Counted from the stretch's first letter, positions 1 through 10,807 are shown. The stretch is 64,000 nucleotides of DNA from Aurelia coerulea (GCA_039566865.1 CM076960.1:10204001-10268000); one strand, 5' to 3'. Program-made: numbers and translations. The notes: generated from the sequence alone by a model not told the origin.

Positions 1-71
1 ACTCATCCCCCCCCCCCCACCCCTTAAAACTGGCGCAGAACATTCAAGACCCAAAAGGTTTATCAGTTATA

Positions 72-600
72 ACTCAGGTGCGTGTTGGACTCAGCAATCC
101 GAATTTTCATACATTCAAACCTAACTTCAGGGACCATCGTATAAAACAAGGTCCCACTGACCTTTAAATGCTATCCCTGCCATTTTAACTGGGGGTGTGT
201 TTGGAATAAATGTTTCACTTCTATATTTATATAATATTGTACACCTGTAATTAAACTTATTTCTTTTTCTAAATTTATATTACATTGAACTCTTAATTTC
301 TTGGCAAAATTTTACAAAAATACATACATACTTGGATATTTTAAATCCTTTGTGCCCGATAAATGATTATATTGAGGACAAAGAACACTTTCGGCTGCTC
401 TGTCGTGCTTATTATGCAGATAGGCCTGATCTTCTCCACTGTGTAAATGCGAAATTGCGACCTCATGGGTTATTAAACCTTTTAAATGAAAGATAACTGC
501 AAATCATCCTGTATGACCATAAAAATTACCTCCAGATTCAAATACACAAGTTATTGAAGAAACATTAAGATACATTCAGGCCTCAGAGCGGGTTCAAATA
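72..600 (+). pseudogene. 3' end of a non-LTR retrotransposon reverse transcriptase, relic
   Basis: The plus strand reads TQVRVGLSNPNFHTFKPNF from 72, which matches the tail of the LINE protein encoded at 43281-44676. From about 335 it resumes with NPLCPINDYIEDKEHF, the Cys-x-Asp/Glu-x-x-His knuckle that ends this LINE family, and near 553 it gives IEETLRYIQASERV, equivalent to the last residues of the copies at 5966-6942 and 46978-49439. Between about 165 and 335 lies AT-rich sequence with no counterpart in those copies, so the relic is interrupted or diverged there. No upstream RT motifs are present; the copy is a 5'-truncated or window-truncated fragment. The family is jockey/CR1-like; the exact clade is not assigned. 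Confidence 0.7.
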
Positions 601-2154
601 GTCGTTGTTACAGACCTCCTCTCTCGAGTAAATTGCCCTTTCTTACATTTTGGCTTTTGGAACTATTTCTTGTTGGAATTATTCGAAATTTTCATTTACA
701 ACTGTCATTTGCAATTGCTATTTGTGATTTAACGGGTGACTCAAAAACAAACTTCATGAGCTACATTGCACATAGGTTCCTGAAAGAAAATGCTATGAAC
801 ACAAACAAGGTATCAGCATAGCAACATAACAACAACACCCACAACACCACGTACAACACGCACAACAACTTTGTTTTATAAGGTATTAGCATGTAGCTGA
901 AAGGCTTAGCTATCGTTTGAGATGTTGCTTGGTCAGTTTAAGTTATACCTACTGTCCGAAAAAACAGTTTCAAAAATATGGAACTCCATTTATTTCTCGG
1001 ACTATTCCCTTGTTTTCCAGGCCATGGAAGATATGAAAAAGCTGAATTCTAAATTCGCTTTGGAGCACGAACTTTGAATGAGGAACAGAGGTCAATCATT
1101 TTGCAAGTACAGAGTTTCCCAAGACAACTTCAAATCCATCGCTTTGTTGAGTTTTCACAAAACCCTGACTGGAAAATGATGGCAATAATTTCACTCAAAA
1201 TGGGGAATCTGGGATTCGAAATTTGTTTTAATTTCTTTGATCTGGTTTTCCAGATGGTAATCATTGCTGAAAATGACCATGCTGCATTTCAAAAGATAGC
1301 TAAGACTTTCAGCTAAGCTGTCACACGAAGTGATTTCAAACAGCTAGTTATGATCTAGCTGGTGAAGTTCTTTTTCGGTTACCCGGTAATATGTGATATA
1401 TAAATATAACGTTAATTTTGACGTTAAATTGAATGGCCGCAGGGAAGTTATGAATTTCCATGCTCTCAGTCAAATCGTTTTGCAATCTTTGTATGTTGTT
1501 TGTACATCTCATAGAACATGAAATTAAATTCTTTTCCAACTTCAGCAAAATTACAAGCATACCGAAACTACATTACCTTTTTGACATCAAGTTATAGATT
1601 TCAGGGTCTCTATTGTTCAAAAGCTCGATTTATGAGGGATTTATAAGCGAGCATGACAAGATTATTAATCAACTCCTTCTACCTCACAGTGGAGCTTTTT
1701 ATTTTGCTGCTTTCAAGCAAATATAGGCAACATGAAAGTGTGCATAAATAAAGACTACAGCTAACCACTGTGTTGCTTTAATCTTTTTGCCAGACATTCA
1801 GCTTTAATCTAAGGAAATTTCAAATGGTGAATGGTGAATGTACTCACCAACTAAGAGTTCGAAACCAGGGAAGGTTAAACTTCTTGTACTGCACATGACC
1901 AATAGAAATGATTTCATGGTAGCATTTCACTTGGATGGCAAAAATCTGAAAAAATGAATACTTGAGATGTGACAATGTTAACTCATAATTACACAACAGT
2001 TGTTCGTCAAAAATTACCTAAATATTCATGGGAAATTGATTCGATAGAGCTGAACAAAAATAATAAAAATGCAACGTTTTGAAGCGGCTTGCTCAGCTTT
2101 GATACAAAATAAAACAGTGGAATAGATGTGCCTTTGTCACTCAAATCAATGACA
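601..2154. other. No gene recognised
   Basis: Short open frames at 633-821, 1074-1316 and 1348-1560 (minus) have no recognisable motif and look like chance. A short CAACAACAC-type low-complexity run lies at about 826-868. I see nothing else in this stretch. Confidence 0.6.
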
Positions 2155-2935
2155 GTGCCTCATTAAATCCTCTGTTGTTTAACAGATACATCAATGATCT
2201 CTTACTTTTTATTCCAAACTCATATGTCTGTAACTATGCAGATTATACTACAATCTATGTGTGCGATAAAAACCTAGGTAACATAGCTCACAAGCGTTTA
2301 GAACGATTCGCCACAAATGCATGAAATTAAATGCGGATAAATGTCATCTTTTGGTCATTGGGCAGAGATGTGATGATCCAGTTACTGTTAAGATTGGAAA
2401 TACGGAAGTCGTTAATAGCTCCGAAAAGAAATTACCCGAAGTTCATATTGATAGCAAACTCGCCTTCGACCATCACGTTTCGAAACTGCGCCAAACAACT
2501 GGCAATAAACTTTATGCGCTTGCTCACATATCCCCTTATATGGACCAGAACAAATTAATAAACTTGATAAAGTCGTTCATTACAATTTAGTTTCAAAACT
2601 ACCCTTTAATCTGGATGTTTCACAGAAGGCAGCTTTAACGAAAATTAATGAAATACAGGAAAGGGTCTTGGGAATTACATATAAGGACAACGAATCTTCT
2701 TTCAGTGTGCTATTACAAAAGGACTGTGCAGTTACCATTCATAGAAAGAACTTACAAATACTTCTGACCGAGATGTAGAAAACTGAAAATGACCTAAATC
2801 CATTTATGCAGGAAATATTCTTTGAAAATATAATTCACTACAAATCTGCTCAAGCAAATATTTTCATTGTTTCTTTATTCGGACCTTTTCATTTGGTATC
2901 AAATTTGAGACAGACTTTAGACTTGGTAGTTAACT
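2155..2935 (+). pseudogene. Decayed LINE reverse transcriptase
   Basis: A plus-strand frame begins with LNPLLFNRYINDLLLFIP and continues into NYADYTTIYV, the RT motif B/C region with the catalytic YADD degraded to YADY. After a frame change near 2321 it gives LNADKCHLLVIG and a thumb-like segment up to 2590. Further frame changes and an in-frame stop follow, including ERVLGITYKDNESSF at about 2660. The 3' part is broken off where another LINE begins at about 2939. It is dead by sequence. The clade is probably CR1/L2-like, from the YAD(D) context and the thumb pattern, but this is uncertain. Confidence 0.75.
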
Positions 2936-2938
2936 GGG

Positions 2939-3988
2939 TTAGCACATAGATGGTTTGGTTCGTACCTTGAATCCAGATCACAAAGAGTTAAGGTAGATAA
3001 CACTTTCTCTGGTAGCGTGGAGTTGAAATATGGGGTACCTCAAGGTTCATGTGCTGGTCCTGTGCTCTACAATATGTATGCGAGTACCCTAAGTGAAGTT
3101 TTCAAAAAGTTTGATATAGCAGTAATGGGTTATGCAGACGACCATGCTTTGTATTCATCATCTTGTGTAGACAAAGAAAACATATCATCAACAATTGCAA
3201 ACATTGAGGTTTGCCTTAAAGAAGTGAAAAAATGGATGGGCAGAAATCGGTTAATGATGAATGAACAAAAAACTGAGTTTGTGGCTTTTGGGAGACGTAA
3301 TGTGTTGGCTAATTTGTCTTTTGGATCAATTAGTGTTGGAGATGAGCCAGTGGATATTTCTTCAGCTGTGAAATACCTAGGTGTTTGGCTAGACAACACT
3401 CTTGATATGAAAAAGTTTATTTCAGATAGATGTCGCATTGCATCTCTGAAGCTGTACAACATCAGGAAAATTAAAAAGTATCTGAGTCGTGAATCACTGG
3501 TAAGACTTATCAATGCCTTAGTACTATCGCATCTAGATTATAGCAATGCTTTGCTGTTTGGACTTCCAGACTCAACCATAAGACCGATGCAAAACATTCA
3601 GAATTCTGCTGCTAGGCTAATACTTGGTCTATCTAAATTTGAGCATATCACTCCAGCTCTACAGCAGCTACACTGGTTACCAATCAGATATCGCATTCAA
3701 TTCAAGCTCATGACTATTGTTTATAAAGCAGTTCGTAATGAGGCTCCAGAATATATACGTGATTTGATTGAGTTGAAACAGTCAAATTATTCACTACGCT
3801 CTGTCAATGGTACCAATCTGAGCATACGACGATCTCACCTGAAGTCTTGCGGTGACAGAGCCTTTTCAGTGTGTGCACCTAAACTTTGGAACTCTCTCCC
3901 ATCAGAAGTCAGGACTTCGGAAACTGTTCATCTTTTTAAAAAGCGTCTTAAAACATTTTACTTTAAACTTGCTTTTAATATCTTATAG
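2939..3988 (+). CDS. 5'-truncated LINE reverse transcriptase, C-terminal half
   Basis: An uninterrupted frame runs from the junction at about 2939 to a stop at 3988, about 350 codons. It shows RT motif B (YGVPQGSCAGPVLYNMY), motif C (GYADDHALYS), the motif D/E region (KTEFVAFGR then KYLGVWLDN) and the CR1-group thumb ending in HWLPIRYRIQFKLM and APKLWNSLPSEVR. The endonuclease and the first RT motifs are missing, so this is a typical 5'-truncated insertion. Because truncation removed the true start, the ATG at 3017 is only the first internal methionine. The open frame suggests it is younger than the relic it abuts at 2155-2935. It would copy LINE RNA at the target site if complete; as it stands it cannot be active. 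Confidence 0.85.
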   Translation, partial: LAHRWFGSYLESRSQRVKVDNTFSGSVELKYGVPQGSCAGPVLYNMYASTLSEVFKKFDIAVMGYADDHALYSSSCVDKENISSTIANIEVCLKEVKKWMGRNRLMMNEQKTEFVAFGRRNVLANLSFGSISVGDEPVDISSAVKYLGVWLDNTLDMKKFISDRCRIASLKLYNIRKIKKYLSRESLVRLINALVLSHLDYSNALLFGLPDSTIRPMQNIQNSAARLILGLSKFEHITPALQQLHWLPIRYRIQFKLMTIVYKAVRNEAPEYIRDLIELKQSNYSLRSVNGTNLSIRRSHLKSCGDRAFSVCAPKLWNSLPSEVRTSETVHLFKKRLKTFYFKLAFNIL

Positions 3989-4121
3989 AATATTGTAGAT
4001 ACTTACGTATACACGGGACAATGGACATATATTGTAAAGCGCCAAAGATAAATAAGCTTTTTATTTGGTTTCGCGCTATATAAATTTTAATGTATTATTA
4101 TTATTATTATTATTATTATAG
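3989..4121 (+). repeat. LINE 3' UTR ending in a (TTA)n tail
   Basis: After the stop there is a short UTR with the near-palindromic pair AAGCGCC and TTTCGCGCTATATAAA, then (ATT)n at about 4093-4120. A short microsatellite 3' tail in place of poly(A) is typical of CR1/L2-type LINEs. The tail marks the 3' end of the insertion. Confidence 0.75.
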
Positions 4122-4152
4122 TGCACGCAAGGAACTCAGGTAATAAATCTAG

Positions 4153-4302
4153 TCAAGCATAGCCAGTATCTGGAGAAATCCTTGCAATAGTAATCACATA
4201 ATTACCAGTAGTAAAATGGCAAGTGGCCCCATTTTGATGATAACGCCAAATCCGACAATCATTAGAATTGTAAATGTTGATCTTATCCACCAGTTTTTCC
4301 AC
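4153..4302 (-). CDS. Candidate terminal exon, unknown product
   Basis: On the minus strand a pyrimidine-rich tract ending TTTTTGTTTCAG immediately precedes a 49-codon frame starting VEKLVDKINIYNSND and ending at a TGA at 4153. The reading frame is phase 0 after the AG. I do not recognise the protein, and no partner exon was found nearby. The splice-acceptor match plus open frame is weak evidence; it could equally be chance. Confidence 0.2.
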   Translation of the reverse strand: MEKLVDKINIYNSNDCRIWRYHQNGATCHFTTGNYVITIARISPDTGYA

Positions 4303-4651
4303 CTGAAACAAAAACAAACCTTTGATACCGCTTTTCCCATAGAAAAATAGAAAAGTAGAAAAATCATAACTCATAGAAAAATGATCTGAGTTTTGGAAAA
4401 ATATATTGCAGAAAATAGTTAATTCAAACACGCCCTTCTGTGTTCTGGAAAAACATAACATAGGCAAACTAGTATCGAGGCCCCAGGAATGGGACATGAG
4501 GAGTAAACAAGATGGACACTAGTGCCCTGGTAGTACAGCAGCGACAGTTGTACTATATAATCTTACAATAGCACTGCGATTAGGATCAAAGTAGATCTAT
4601 CAATTGCTTGAAGATGTCAACAATATTGCCAAACCAGAAGTCAATATGAAG

Positions 4652-5164
4652 AAGCATAGGGCTAAAATCTTTCAAATTTTGAATAAGGTCGGTGTAAACT
4701 TCTATTGCAGATTTCTTTGAATTGGATGGCTTGAAAGGAACTTTTGGTACTTTGCTGTAAATCTGCCGTGGAAAATTTATGATATCTTCATTGTTTTCAA
4801 AATAGCAGTTATTTGATTACTTTGAAAAAATTCACGGAAAAATTTTGAAAAAATTCAAATCATCGTAAATCCTAAACTAATAGAGGAAACATTACAGAAC
4901 CTTCAAGAACACCATTGTTCATGGAGGTCTACAATATGGTGGCAAGCAGAAATCTGTAGCTGTTCTAGTTTAGGATTTAGAAATTTGATGACGTCATGGC
5001 ATCAAATTTAATAAATGCCGCCATATTGAAAATAATCAAGATATCAATAAATTGCCACGGCAGCTTTACAGCAAAAAACCCTAAGTTCCTTCGAAGCTAT
5101 TTATTTCAAAGAAAACTGCAATAGAATTTTACACCAACCTATTTCAAGATTGGAGCCCTATGTT
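4652..5164. mobile_element. Foldback MITE with 8-bp flanking repeat
   Basis: The left end (AAGCATAGGGCT) and the inverted right end (AACATAGGGCT) start imperfect inverted arms of about 230 bp, which can be followed from the tips to the shared AAATCCTAAACTA near 4866-4880 and 4968-4980, leaving a loop of roughly 90 bp. The 8-bp repeat ATATGAAG flanks the element at 4644-4651 and 5165-5172. Eight-base duplications suggest a hAT-type non-autonomous element, but the tips are not a textbook hAT terminus. No coding potential. Confidence 0.75.
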
Positions 5165-5172
5165 ATATGAAG

Positions 5173-5689
5173 AGAGTTCAGAACGGAGGAGTATGGGTCC
5201 AGTCATACAGACAGAAATGGAAGGCCTGCGATGAGAATTTTTTTTTTCTTTTTTTTATATCACAGTTAAAACTCAACAATATACAAATACAATATTCTGT
5301 GCCGTCCATAGCAGAAATAGACATGACGTCATCTGGTTCCGGCTATGAACGGCACTTGACAATTCCTTTAACAGCAATCTTATTAAGCACTTGGTGTACC
5401 ATGGCACCATTCCATTTTGGCAGACGCTAGCATACGCCAGCTTAGTTTAGGTGAATTATTGTAAAACAAAAAAGGAACAAAAAAAAGCAAAAACAAAAAC
5501 AAAACAAAAACAAAAACAAACAAACAAACAAAACAAAAATAAAACAAAAACAAAAACTATGCACTGGTGCAAAACTTGTGTAAAGATGGTTGGATGTGAG
5601 TCGCCAATGACTGGTGCCATGGTTCACAAAGGGCTTACTCAAAACAAGACTAAACATAAATAAGAATAAGGGGTCGCCAATCGTCAGGT
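5173..5689. repeat. A-rich (CAAAA)n low-complexity tract and unassigned sequence
   Basis: A degenerate (CAAAA)n/(CAAA)n run occupies about 5463-5557. The rest, including open frames that span the run, shows no recognisable gene. Confidence 0.6.
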
Positions 5690-5965
5690 TTTCATCAAGT
5701 TTCCGAAGAATTCCCAAAGACCCCACAGACCAGAAACGCCCCCGGCCACAAAACCGCCACTCCACCGCCAAAAACCACAAACCAGCCATCACCCGAATGA
5801 GCCGAGCAAGCGGAGCCCGAGCCCCGCAATGACCGCAACCACCACAGGGCCCAAGCCCCACCCACCAAGCGCCCCCGAATGACGCCCAGCCCGCAGCACC
5901 CGGCAGCAAAGTGGCAGCTCCATGGCCAAAAGACACCCCCAGCCCACAGAATCCCCGGGAACACC
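5690..5965 (-). other. GC-rich 3' UTR of the minus-strand LINE
   Basis: This C-rich stretch on the plus strand stands out from the AT-rich surroundings and lies directly downstream (minus sense) of the LINE stop codon at 5966. A shorter C-rich stretch lies at the equivalent place after the related LINE at 46978. Glycine/tryptophan-rich frames across it are composition artefacts. Confidence 0.5.
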
Positions 5966-6937
5966 TCAGTTAATCCTGTTAGTAGCTTTGATATATGCTA
6001 TGGATGCCTCTAAAATCATTTGATTGTCAGTTTCATCAAAAATTGGGCTACCGTAAAGAAGCAAATTAAGCAGGGCTTTTGAATCCATGTTGTTTACATC
6101 AAAATCTGGAAGGTGTGAAAGCTGTCCAAGGAGATCATTACACATAGGAACAAACAAAGGGCAATGCAGGAAAAAGTGCACATTATCCTCAATTCCAGTA
6201 TTACAAGCACACATGGGACTCGGGCACTGGAAGTTATGGCGGAATTTATGCTCATTTAACAAACTAAATTCAAGTCTCAGCATTGTCAGTTGCTTTACGC
6301 CAAAGATATCGAATAGTGCAAACAAGGAATTTTTTACCGGTCTTATCAAAGTAAGCAATTTTCGTTTGAACTCGGCAATTGTTGCAGAATTTCTAATATT
6401 TTCATCAAACATATTCCATGCATGAAGAACATTTGTGAAGTATGTATTTGAAGAGCGCTTTGTCTTACTGAAAGGTATGTCATAATCACGTTTGCCTCTT
6501 AGACCATACTGAAGTGGTCTTTCAAATTCTGCGAACAGATAGGAAGGAGTACCCGTTTTCCTTAGGTTGAAAAGATGACATAAGCGTCTGAACCATCTTC
6601 GATGGTACAGACTTTCCCAACCAAGCTCATTATAGAGCTTTTGTCTGCTAGTTCCTCTCCAGGCACCCGCAACAGCGATAGCCGCTGAGTACTGGGTTTG
6701 TTCAGTTCTTTTTGTAAAATTTAGAATCATGTGAGGATCATATCTGTGATAAATAATATCACCATAATCCAGGTGTGGCCGAACGTATAACTTATAGACC
6801 TGATCAAGGACATCTCGAGATACATATTTTAGAAAGATATTTGATCATTCCTATTCCTCGTCTAGCTTTTAAGATAGCCTTTCTAATATGACTTTTAAAG
6901 TCGAGCTTGGAATCAAGAATTGATCCAAGATGCTTGA
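5966..6937 (-). pseudogene. LINE A, 3' part: RT thumb and C-terminal knuckle
   Basis: The minus frame begins at the junction with KHLGSILDSKLDFKSHIRKA, continues RPHLDYGDIIYH and WRGTSRQKLYNELGWESLYH, and ends in a Cys-rich knuckle (CPSPMCACNTGIEDNVHFF) and YIKATNRIN. A one-base insertion near 6838 breaks the frame between YLSK and the following VSR; downstream, the frame from 6730 to 5966 is open. It is the continuation of the RT at 10808-12057: that piece stops at DEH and this one starts at KHLG, exactly where the intact homologue at 46978-49439 has EHKHLG. The two are therefore one LINE split by the plus-strand LINE at 6938-10791. Confidence 0.85.
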
Positions 6938-6942
6938 AATTT

Positions 6943-7840
6943 GGTTTCAGAAATAGGTCGTCCACTCAGCATGCAGTTACGCTTTTTTCAGATTCAATCA
7001 AGAAAAATATGGACAAGAGCCTCATGACTGGTGCAGTTTTTATTGATTTAAGCAAGGCATTCGATACTTTGGATCATGCACGACTTCTGTCCAAATTATC
7101 GATTTATGGCATCAAAGACAGAGAAATGTCATGGTTTAATAGTTATTTGTTTAACAGAAAGCAATTTGTTGTACACGATGGACAAAGCTCTGAAATGCAA
7201 CCAATTTTTTGTGGGGTTCCGCAAGGATCTATCCTTGGTCCATTGATGTTTATATTACTAATAAATGACCTCGAGACAAATCTAAAATTATGTAATATAA
7301 TTCTCTATGCTGATGACACTGTTTTGTTCTATGCCGGAAAAACAAGTACTGAAATTGAAAATGTCTTGAGCAGTGAATTAGAACAGATTGCTTGCTGGTT
7401 CAATGAAAATAACCTAGTTATAAATCTGAAGAAATCAAAAACAGAGTGCGTTCTTTACGGGACACATCAAAAAACATCTAAATCGACCGCATTTGAAGTC
7501 AAGCTGAATGGATTGAAAATTGCTGAATCAGCAGCCTATAAATATTTAGGGGTCATAATGGATAAAGCCTGACGTATGCAGAACACATCGAAAAAAATCT
7601 TAAAAAGGCAAGCTCGAGAGTCAAATTATTGTCCAGGATAAGACCGAACTTGACGCCTCATGCAGCAGAAACAATATACAGAGTTAGGATACTGCCACTC
7701 CTAATATACTGCAACAACATTTTTATACATATGTCAGAATCTAAGAAACAACGATTTGAGAACATCCAAATACGATCGTTAAAGATTATAAATGGTAGAA
7801 GAAATAGTGCAAAACTACCATCAGTAAACCACATCAGAAA
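6943..7840 (+). pseudogene. LINE B reverse transcriptase, first segment
   Basis: RT motifs are in order: FGFRNRSSTQHAVTLF (fingers), GAVFIDLSKAFDTLDHA (motif A), FCGVPQGSILGPLMFILLIN (motif B) and ILYADDTVLFYAG (motif C, catalytic YADD intact), then KYLGVIMDKA. A one-base deletion near 7570 shifts the frame, after which LTYAEHIEKNLKKASSRVKL and the thumb run to the interruption at NHIRK (7840). The endonuclease and ORF1 are absent. The shift plus truncation make it inactive. Confidence 0.85.
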
Positions 7841-7849
7841 AACATGGGG

Positions 7850-9490
7850 TTTTTTCGTTTTTTATGCGCACGCACACTCGGTTTGAAGCAGAGGCATCTT
7901 ATTTTTTGCAAGCGTGATACATCGAGGCAAAGCAAAGACAAATTGTCATACTTGTAAGGGCAGTACTAGACTCATTACACAAGTCCTTCAATGCTTTTCG
8001 AGAAAAATTGTGAAATTCGTTGATTAGTTTTGCAATCAGAAATCTGTCAATTAATCCAATTCGATCTAACACATTTTGTTAAAATGATTTTCCATGAATA
8101 ACAAAACTTGAAAGGTACCTCAACTTCCAACATTGCCTCTGATCACTGCTACTAGAAGAGTTTCTTAATTTCTTGGAAGGGCCTTTGTTTCTTATGAGAA
8201 TAAGAATGCACTCTTCACAAACTGGTTTTGAAATAATTTTTTTTTAATTTTTTTAAACAGATTTTGCTTGCCCATGAAATTTTAGGTGTACATTATTGAG
8301 GATACTAGCATTACTGTCCAAAAAAAAATCATGAAATGTGTCAAATTTGCTCATGTTGGTCAAAATTTTTTTCTGGTGACCCTTGACCTATTCCAAAACA
8401 TCTTTTTCTACCAATAGAATTTTATTGAAAATAAAACCATCATTCTGCACAGATACACACACAAATAAAAACAGAAAAAGTCAGTGAAAGCAACTTGAAA
8501 ATACCTCTCAGAATTAAAATACAGTTATCTAGCTAAAGATATCCTGCAATAATACTGTGTACTTCTGCAAATGATGCTAAAAATGTTCATGAAATATTCT
8601 TTCTTTCAAATCTCTCAATGATATAGGAACCAGGAGGCACTGGGGGCACATGCCACCCTTTCCTGAGATTTTGCAATAAATAAAAGAGTGCCTTTCGACT
8701 TTAGAAAGTGTCTCTTTAGCTTGATGAAAAACTCCCTTGATGTGCTGTGCCTCCCAAGTTCAAGATGCATTCCTACAGCCCTGAAATCCCTTAATTGCAA
8801 CTGTTAACATCTGCTGTACAGTCCAGTGCTGTTTTTACATCTCTATGCCATCTATGTATAAAAGCTAGCCAAGTTGGATGGGTCAAGGATATGCAAGCAA
8901 AATATCACTGTAAATGTTGTATGCATTGAAGGTGCATGGATCTGCAAGGCAAAAGAATATGCCCTTTTGCAAACAATTGTCACCCTTTTCACATTAATAC
9001 CTATTCAGGGATTGCAAAAGTTAGTTGGACAAGACAAAGCAATAGAAAATAACATAGTCAGGTCATTTCTTAGATGGCAGCAAGGGCAGTCACCCCTATG
9101 CCCCTTTTCCAGCATTCCTGACCCCCTTCATATAAAATGGAATTAAAACTAAATTGACACATTGCCCTCAGCAATGCATCAAAAAATTTGTACATGTTTC
9201 TGCATTAAATAGGAATGTGGGTAAATTTCTGACTGTTAATTTGAGGATTCGTTACTTCTTGCATTCTGTCTAAAGAGATGTAGATAGTTGGAATATATAG
9301 TAAATCTTATGACATTAAGTACGAAAAATCCCCTTGTACACGATGTATCAGGTACTGAAATATCGGCTTCTTATGACACATGACATGTAGCCCTTGCCCC
9401 GTATGTGATTGTTAAGGACAAAGCTTTTCCTTGCCCAAATCGTTGTCGATGTAAACAAAACCTTCCCCTAAAAAGATGAATATTGACGTT
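7850..9490. other. Interior of element C, no gene recognised
   Basis: AT-rich sequence with scattered short frames (8615-8800 minus, 8874-9146 plus) and no identifiable motif. I see no transposase signature. Confidence 0.5.
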
Positions 9491-9511
9491 TAACGCAAAA
9501 AACAGTGCATA

Positions 9512-9606
9512 TACCGACACTGGCATACTGTTACTGAAGACATTGCAAGTGCACTGGCAAAGTTTGGTGATGTGGCACGGTGCCGATTTGGATAAATAAA
9601 CGCCTC
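9512..9606 (-). pseudogene. Degraded second copy of the 9894-9995 exon
   Basis: On the minus strand CACCGTGCCACATCA and the following roughly 50 bases align with the exon at 9894-9995, including the terminal ...CCAG, and both copies are followed (minus sense) by the shared TTTTTTGCGTT. Small indels break the frame. It points to an internal duplication within element C. Confidence 0.4.
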
Positions 9607-9893
9607 AAAATTGGCAATTTCAGATGACGACCGTAGAACCATTTTAGACTGCAGTTTGATAAATAACATTTTACCTGCCTTGCCGACCACTCATGACTGT
9701 GAGCTTCTGGGTATCAATTGTCCATAGGTAGTTTTATCAACATAAACAAATGCCAGACTTCCAGCTTGAGTATTTCAATGCAAACAAAATATGGAAGAAA
9801 TGGTTCCTTCTGCTACTTACGTAACATGGTTCTAGAGTAGTGTCTAAAAAACCTAGAATAACGTCACAACGCAAAAAACGGTGAATAACCTAC

Positions 9894-9995
9894 CTGATAG
9901 GTCATGTTCCTGATATCCTTGGCAAGGACTCCTGTAAAGTTCTTGATGTGGCACGGTGTAGTTTTGGAGAAATATCCTCTTTCGTCAACATGAAT
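9894..9995 (-). CDS. Candidate second exon, unknown protein, inside element C
   Basis: Between a CAG acceptor and a CAG/GTAGGT donor lies a 102-bp frame of 34 codons beginning IHVDERGYFSKTTPCH and ending LAKDIRNMTYQ. Both boundaries are phase 0, matching the exon at 10099-10182. The donor is close to consensus. A degraded copy of part of this exon sits about 380 bp further along at 9512-9606. No further exons were recognised; the protein family is unknown to me. Confidence 0.35.
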
Positions 9996-10098
9996 CTGCG
10001 TATGAATTAGGCCATTTTTTCATGGCCACAAGAAGTCTTCGAATAGTGCTTTTTAATCAGAAAATTTCGTCGATTGAGGTCTCCCAATGTTCGCCAAC

Positions 10099-10182
10099 CT
10101 TTCTTCCATCAAAATCAAATAGTGGATTTAACTGCGAACGGATGAGCTCACGCTGGAATGCAAAAGCCGATGCCCGACCCAT
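10099..10182 (-). CDS. Candidate first exon, unknown protein, inside element C
   Basis: An ATG at 10182 opens 28 codons (MGRASAFAFQRELIRSQLN, then PLFDFDGRK) ending exactly at AAAG/GTTGGC, a plausible donor in phase 0. The next candidate exon (9894-9995) also starts in phase 0, and the join reads smoothly. No domain is recognised. There is no signal peptide or membrane segment. It could be a captured host gene fragment or an element gene. Confidence 0.35.
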
Positions 10183-10274
10183 CTAGGCCAGTTGTCTCAC
10201 TCGCTTTGAAATCTAGCTGTGAGACTGGTGATTTTGAGTGGTCAGCGGTTTGTGAAACGAAATGTCACTGTGTT

Positions 10275-10551
10275 CATCAGAAACAGAATGTGTGCAGTTG
10301 AGGTCTTCAAATGCTTGAACGGTCTTGCACCACCTGACTTTAGGGAATACTTTCACCGTGTAAAACACTGCAAAGGAACTCGTGGAAATGAACACAATTT
10401 ATTGCTCCCAAGAGTAAAATCTGAAGCAGGACGGAAAACTTTTGCATTCCAGGGTGCAAAAATATTTAATAAAGCTTCAAACAAACTAAAGAGCGAAACA
10501 TCAGTTTTGAAGTTCAAGACTTACTGCAAGGATTTTAACTTTGACTTTTAA
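10275..10551 (+). pseudogene. LINE B reverse transcriptase, C-terminal segment
   Basis: From the second CATCAGAAA the frame gives IRNRMCAVEVFKCLNGLAPP and FQGAKIFNKASNKLKSETSV, ending YCKDFNFDF at the stop at 10551. This is the standard CR1/L2 C-terminus (HN..LRSS-like region, then K.WN.LP-like and FK..L). It completes the frame broken at 7840. The apparent upstream start at 10219 lies in element C and is not native. Confidence 0.8.
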
Positions 10552-10691
10552 AATTTTCTTTAAACTCTATTATTGTAAATAACTTTTAAAACTACATTGG
10601 TGTAAATTATATATTTAGGTATTTTAGGTTGACAGGTCCTTGGTTAATAGCAGCAAATCCATTTTGCTGAACAAGTTTACCTGTATAAATA

Positions 10692-10694
10692 TGG

Positions 10695-10791
<97 letters not shown>
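10692..10791. repeat. (ATT)n microsatellite, 3' tail of LINE B
   Basis: About 33 near-perfect ATT units follow the LINE B 3' UTR and abut the broken frame of LINE A. It generates meaningless poly-Leu and poly-Asn frames. Confidence 0.9.
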
Positions 10792-10807
10792 GTGTTCATC
10801 CTTCCTT

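Larger units (their letters stand above)
7841..10274. mobile_element. DNA element C inserted in LINE B, 9-bp TSD
   Basis: CATCAGAAA occurs at 7832-7840 and 10275-10283, and removing 7841-10274 plus one repeat restores the LINE B frame from NHIR to NRMCAVEVFKC. The outer 20 bases of the two ends (left AACATGGGG..., right inverted AACACAGTG...) match at 14 positions, including AACA at the tip and TTTCGTTT at 13-20, so this is an imperfect TIR. A 9-bp duplication fits a Mutator-like element, an inference only. No transposase is recognisable; two candidate exons lie inside on the minus strand. Confidence 0.65.
6938..10791 (+). mobile_element. LINE B, 5'-truncated, inserted into LINE A and itself interrupted
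   Basis: It extends from the break in LINE A to the (ATT)n tail at 10692-10791. RT sequence occupies 6938-7840 and 10275-10551; a 2434-bp foreign segment (7841-10274) separates them and is flanked by the 9-bp repeat CATCAGAAA. The (ATT)n tail and RT type place it near CR1/L2. No target-site duplication is obvious at the LINE A junctions. Confidence 0.8.

Noticed and set aside
5442..5964. Gly/Trp-rich minus-strand frames and Lys/Gln-rich plus frame
   Set aside because: Explained by the GC-rich LINE 3' UTR and the CAAAA repeat; no motif.
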